A stretch of 64,000 nucleotides of DNA, taken from contig CM038916.1 of assembly GCA_021904315.1 (NCBI GenBank), forward strand, positions 7,095,065 to 7,159,064. The letters run 5' to 3'. This document shows positions 62,670 to 64,000 of the stretch, one piece after another. Origin of the DNA: Sphagnum magellanicum (taxonomy: Eukaryota > Streptophyta > Sphagnopsida > Sphagnales > Sphagnaceae). The notes under the pieces were generated by a model. The model saw only the letters and a program-made list of their open reading frames with translations, was not told where the DNA came from and ran no database searches. Every line of letters begins with the position of its first letter. The stretch's first letter is position 1. The translations under genes were made by a program, and so were the position numbers.

Positions 62670-64000
62670 CCTCTATTGTTTGGGCATTGCAGAATTTGCT
62701 TTCTGTTTTGGGAAGCTTATTGACATTGAGTGAATGTGTGTGGTAAGGGATTCTGCATCCTTTTCTTCATGCTCAATTGCTTTCTTGTTTATTTGATTGT
62801 AAGGAATGACTCTTGGGTCTTCAACCCTATGAGACCAATATTCTATTTGACAATCCATTATTAATTTCTTGCACTTTGTGAGCTTTTGATGAACACTCGA
62901 AGACACTCCAAGAATCCATGATGTTTCCCCATGGGTCATTATGCCTTTTAGGGTTTGACCTTTTGTGAGGGAGAGGATATGTATAAATACATGGGGAACA
63001 AGCCTTTCTAGCTAGGGTTTCATATCATAAAAACCTCCAACAAACTTTTTAGTGTACTCGAAGGTGGTCTTACAAATTGTAAAAACCTACTAGGCATTTT
63101 GAGAAGGCGGTGGTCTTACAAAGTGTAAAAGCTTACTAGGCATTTTGAAAAGCAAAACACTATTAGATGTAAATCTTTTGCTTTTTTAAATGACTACAAT
63201 AATTTTAAAAACTTTTTTACCATTATACCCCAAGGCTATCTAGCTAGTACTTGCTAGATATCATGGTAATCTTTTTAAAGGTAAGGAACATTGATTTTTA
63301 TGTTGGACTATGTTGTTTTGAAAATAACAAGACCACACCTTGGGTGCTTGTTTTTTTGGGAATGCCCCAACCTTAAGGTAGTACCTTATATGTAAAGATC
63401 TTGTCAAATTTTTTCTACCCCAAGCTAATGGATGCGCATGTGGAACTTTTGGGTCCACCCATTTGTTTGATGGGTGGGTTTGGGCTAGGCATACCCATCT
63501 GTTTGAAGGGAGGATTCACTTGTGGATGACATCTTTTGCCCTAGTCTTTGCAATGAAGTGTTGGTGGTGTCGAAAGTGGGAAACACGAAACCAAAATTGA
63601 AAAAACAAGCGCAAGTGTTCACTTTTTGTTGTACAAGGCGAAGTTGAAAGAGGTAGGTCAACACTAGAACCAAAAGGAGGAGGAGGAGAAGCTTTTGAAA
63701 TGAAGTAAGCTCCCATGGCATGTGCATTCCCACACTTGCTTGTCAGTTCACGCTTCAAACAGTCATTTGATCAAAACGTTTGCATAGGATTTTTTAAAGG
63801 TTGTGTGCAAATTGATGATGTTGCCTTAAGAGGAGTACGGTACGTAGAGGAGGATGAAGAGAGGGCTTTGCTATGCCTTATGAAGTAGTAGCCTTTTGCT
63901 TCTATCGCCAATCATTCAAATTCACAAATCTTTTCTCATTACAATTCTACACCATCGGTGATATATTAGTGTCCAAATTTTTGAAAATTGGATTTGTGTT
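62670..64000. other. AT-rich DNA at the window end, no gene seen
   Basis: No exon recognised. A 30-base phrase near 63,066-63,095 (GTGGTCTTACAAATTGTAAA) is repeated about 45 bases later with minor changes, another short tandem duplication. A GA-rich stretch follows at 63,840-63,870. Confidence 0.45.

Noticed and set aside
1-64000. CRISPR arrays, prokaryotic operons, rRNA or complete tRNA genes, known plant microRNA precursors
   Set aside because: None seen. Tandem repeats here lack regular repeat-spacer structure, and searches by eye for common conserved plant microRNA sequences found no match.

Overview
The window is nuclear DNA from a land plant. It carries three multi-exon genes with GT-AG introns whose products match plant families, CT/GA-rich leaders, plant telomere-type motifs (TTTAGGG), and decayed plant DNA transposons. 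No prokaryotic operon logic, rRNA or full tRNA gene is visible. The intergenic DNA is very AT-rich and, by eye, poor in CpG, CAG and CTG, while exons are much more balanced. This suggests a large genome whose transposons have decayed by cytosine deamination, but I cannot name the species.

Layout: 1-12.5 kb is gene-free. It holds a SINE-like head, a degenerate ACCTA/TAGGT repeat field, a 150-bp CACTA-type MITE and an odd C-homopolymer plus hairpin block. At 13,086-17,402 (+) lies an 11-exon autophagy gene (ATG18b-type PROPPIN, 373 aa) that I could splice without a frame break. From 17.5 to 40.6 kb is repeat-rich DNA with two decayed hAT transposase copies in opposite orientation (25.3-26.6 kb minus; 34.4-35.6 kb plus), minisatellites, a SINE-like relic and a dispersed 250-bp repeat. 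At about 41.7-46.55 kb (+) lies a MIP1-leucine-zipper/DUF547 gene of about 814 aa; its last ten introns or so are clear and its N-terminus is not. From 47 to 59 kb is AT-rich DNA with a second kind of hAT relic (zinc-finger 862-like) and a PIF/Harbinger relic. At 59,265-61,541 (-) lies a five-exon gene for a plastid-type DUF2358 protein (347 aa). A small unassigned ORF and AT-rich DNA close the window.

The three genes are not obviously linked in function: one acts in autophagosome formation, one is a scaffold-like protein of unknown biochemistry, and one is a predicted chloroplast protein. They look like isolated single genes in a repeat-filled neighbourhood. I found no convincing new multi-gene system. 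The most unusual signals are a tandem duplication of an exon end inside the DUF547 gene, the structured C-rich block at 11.45-11.73 kb, and the set of short (60-85 bp) tandem duplications.
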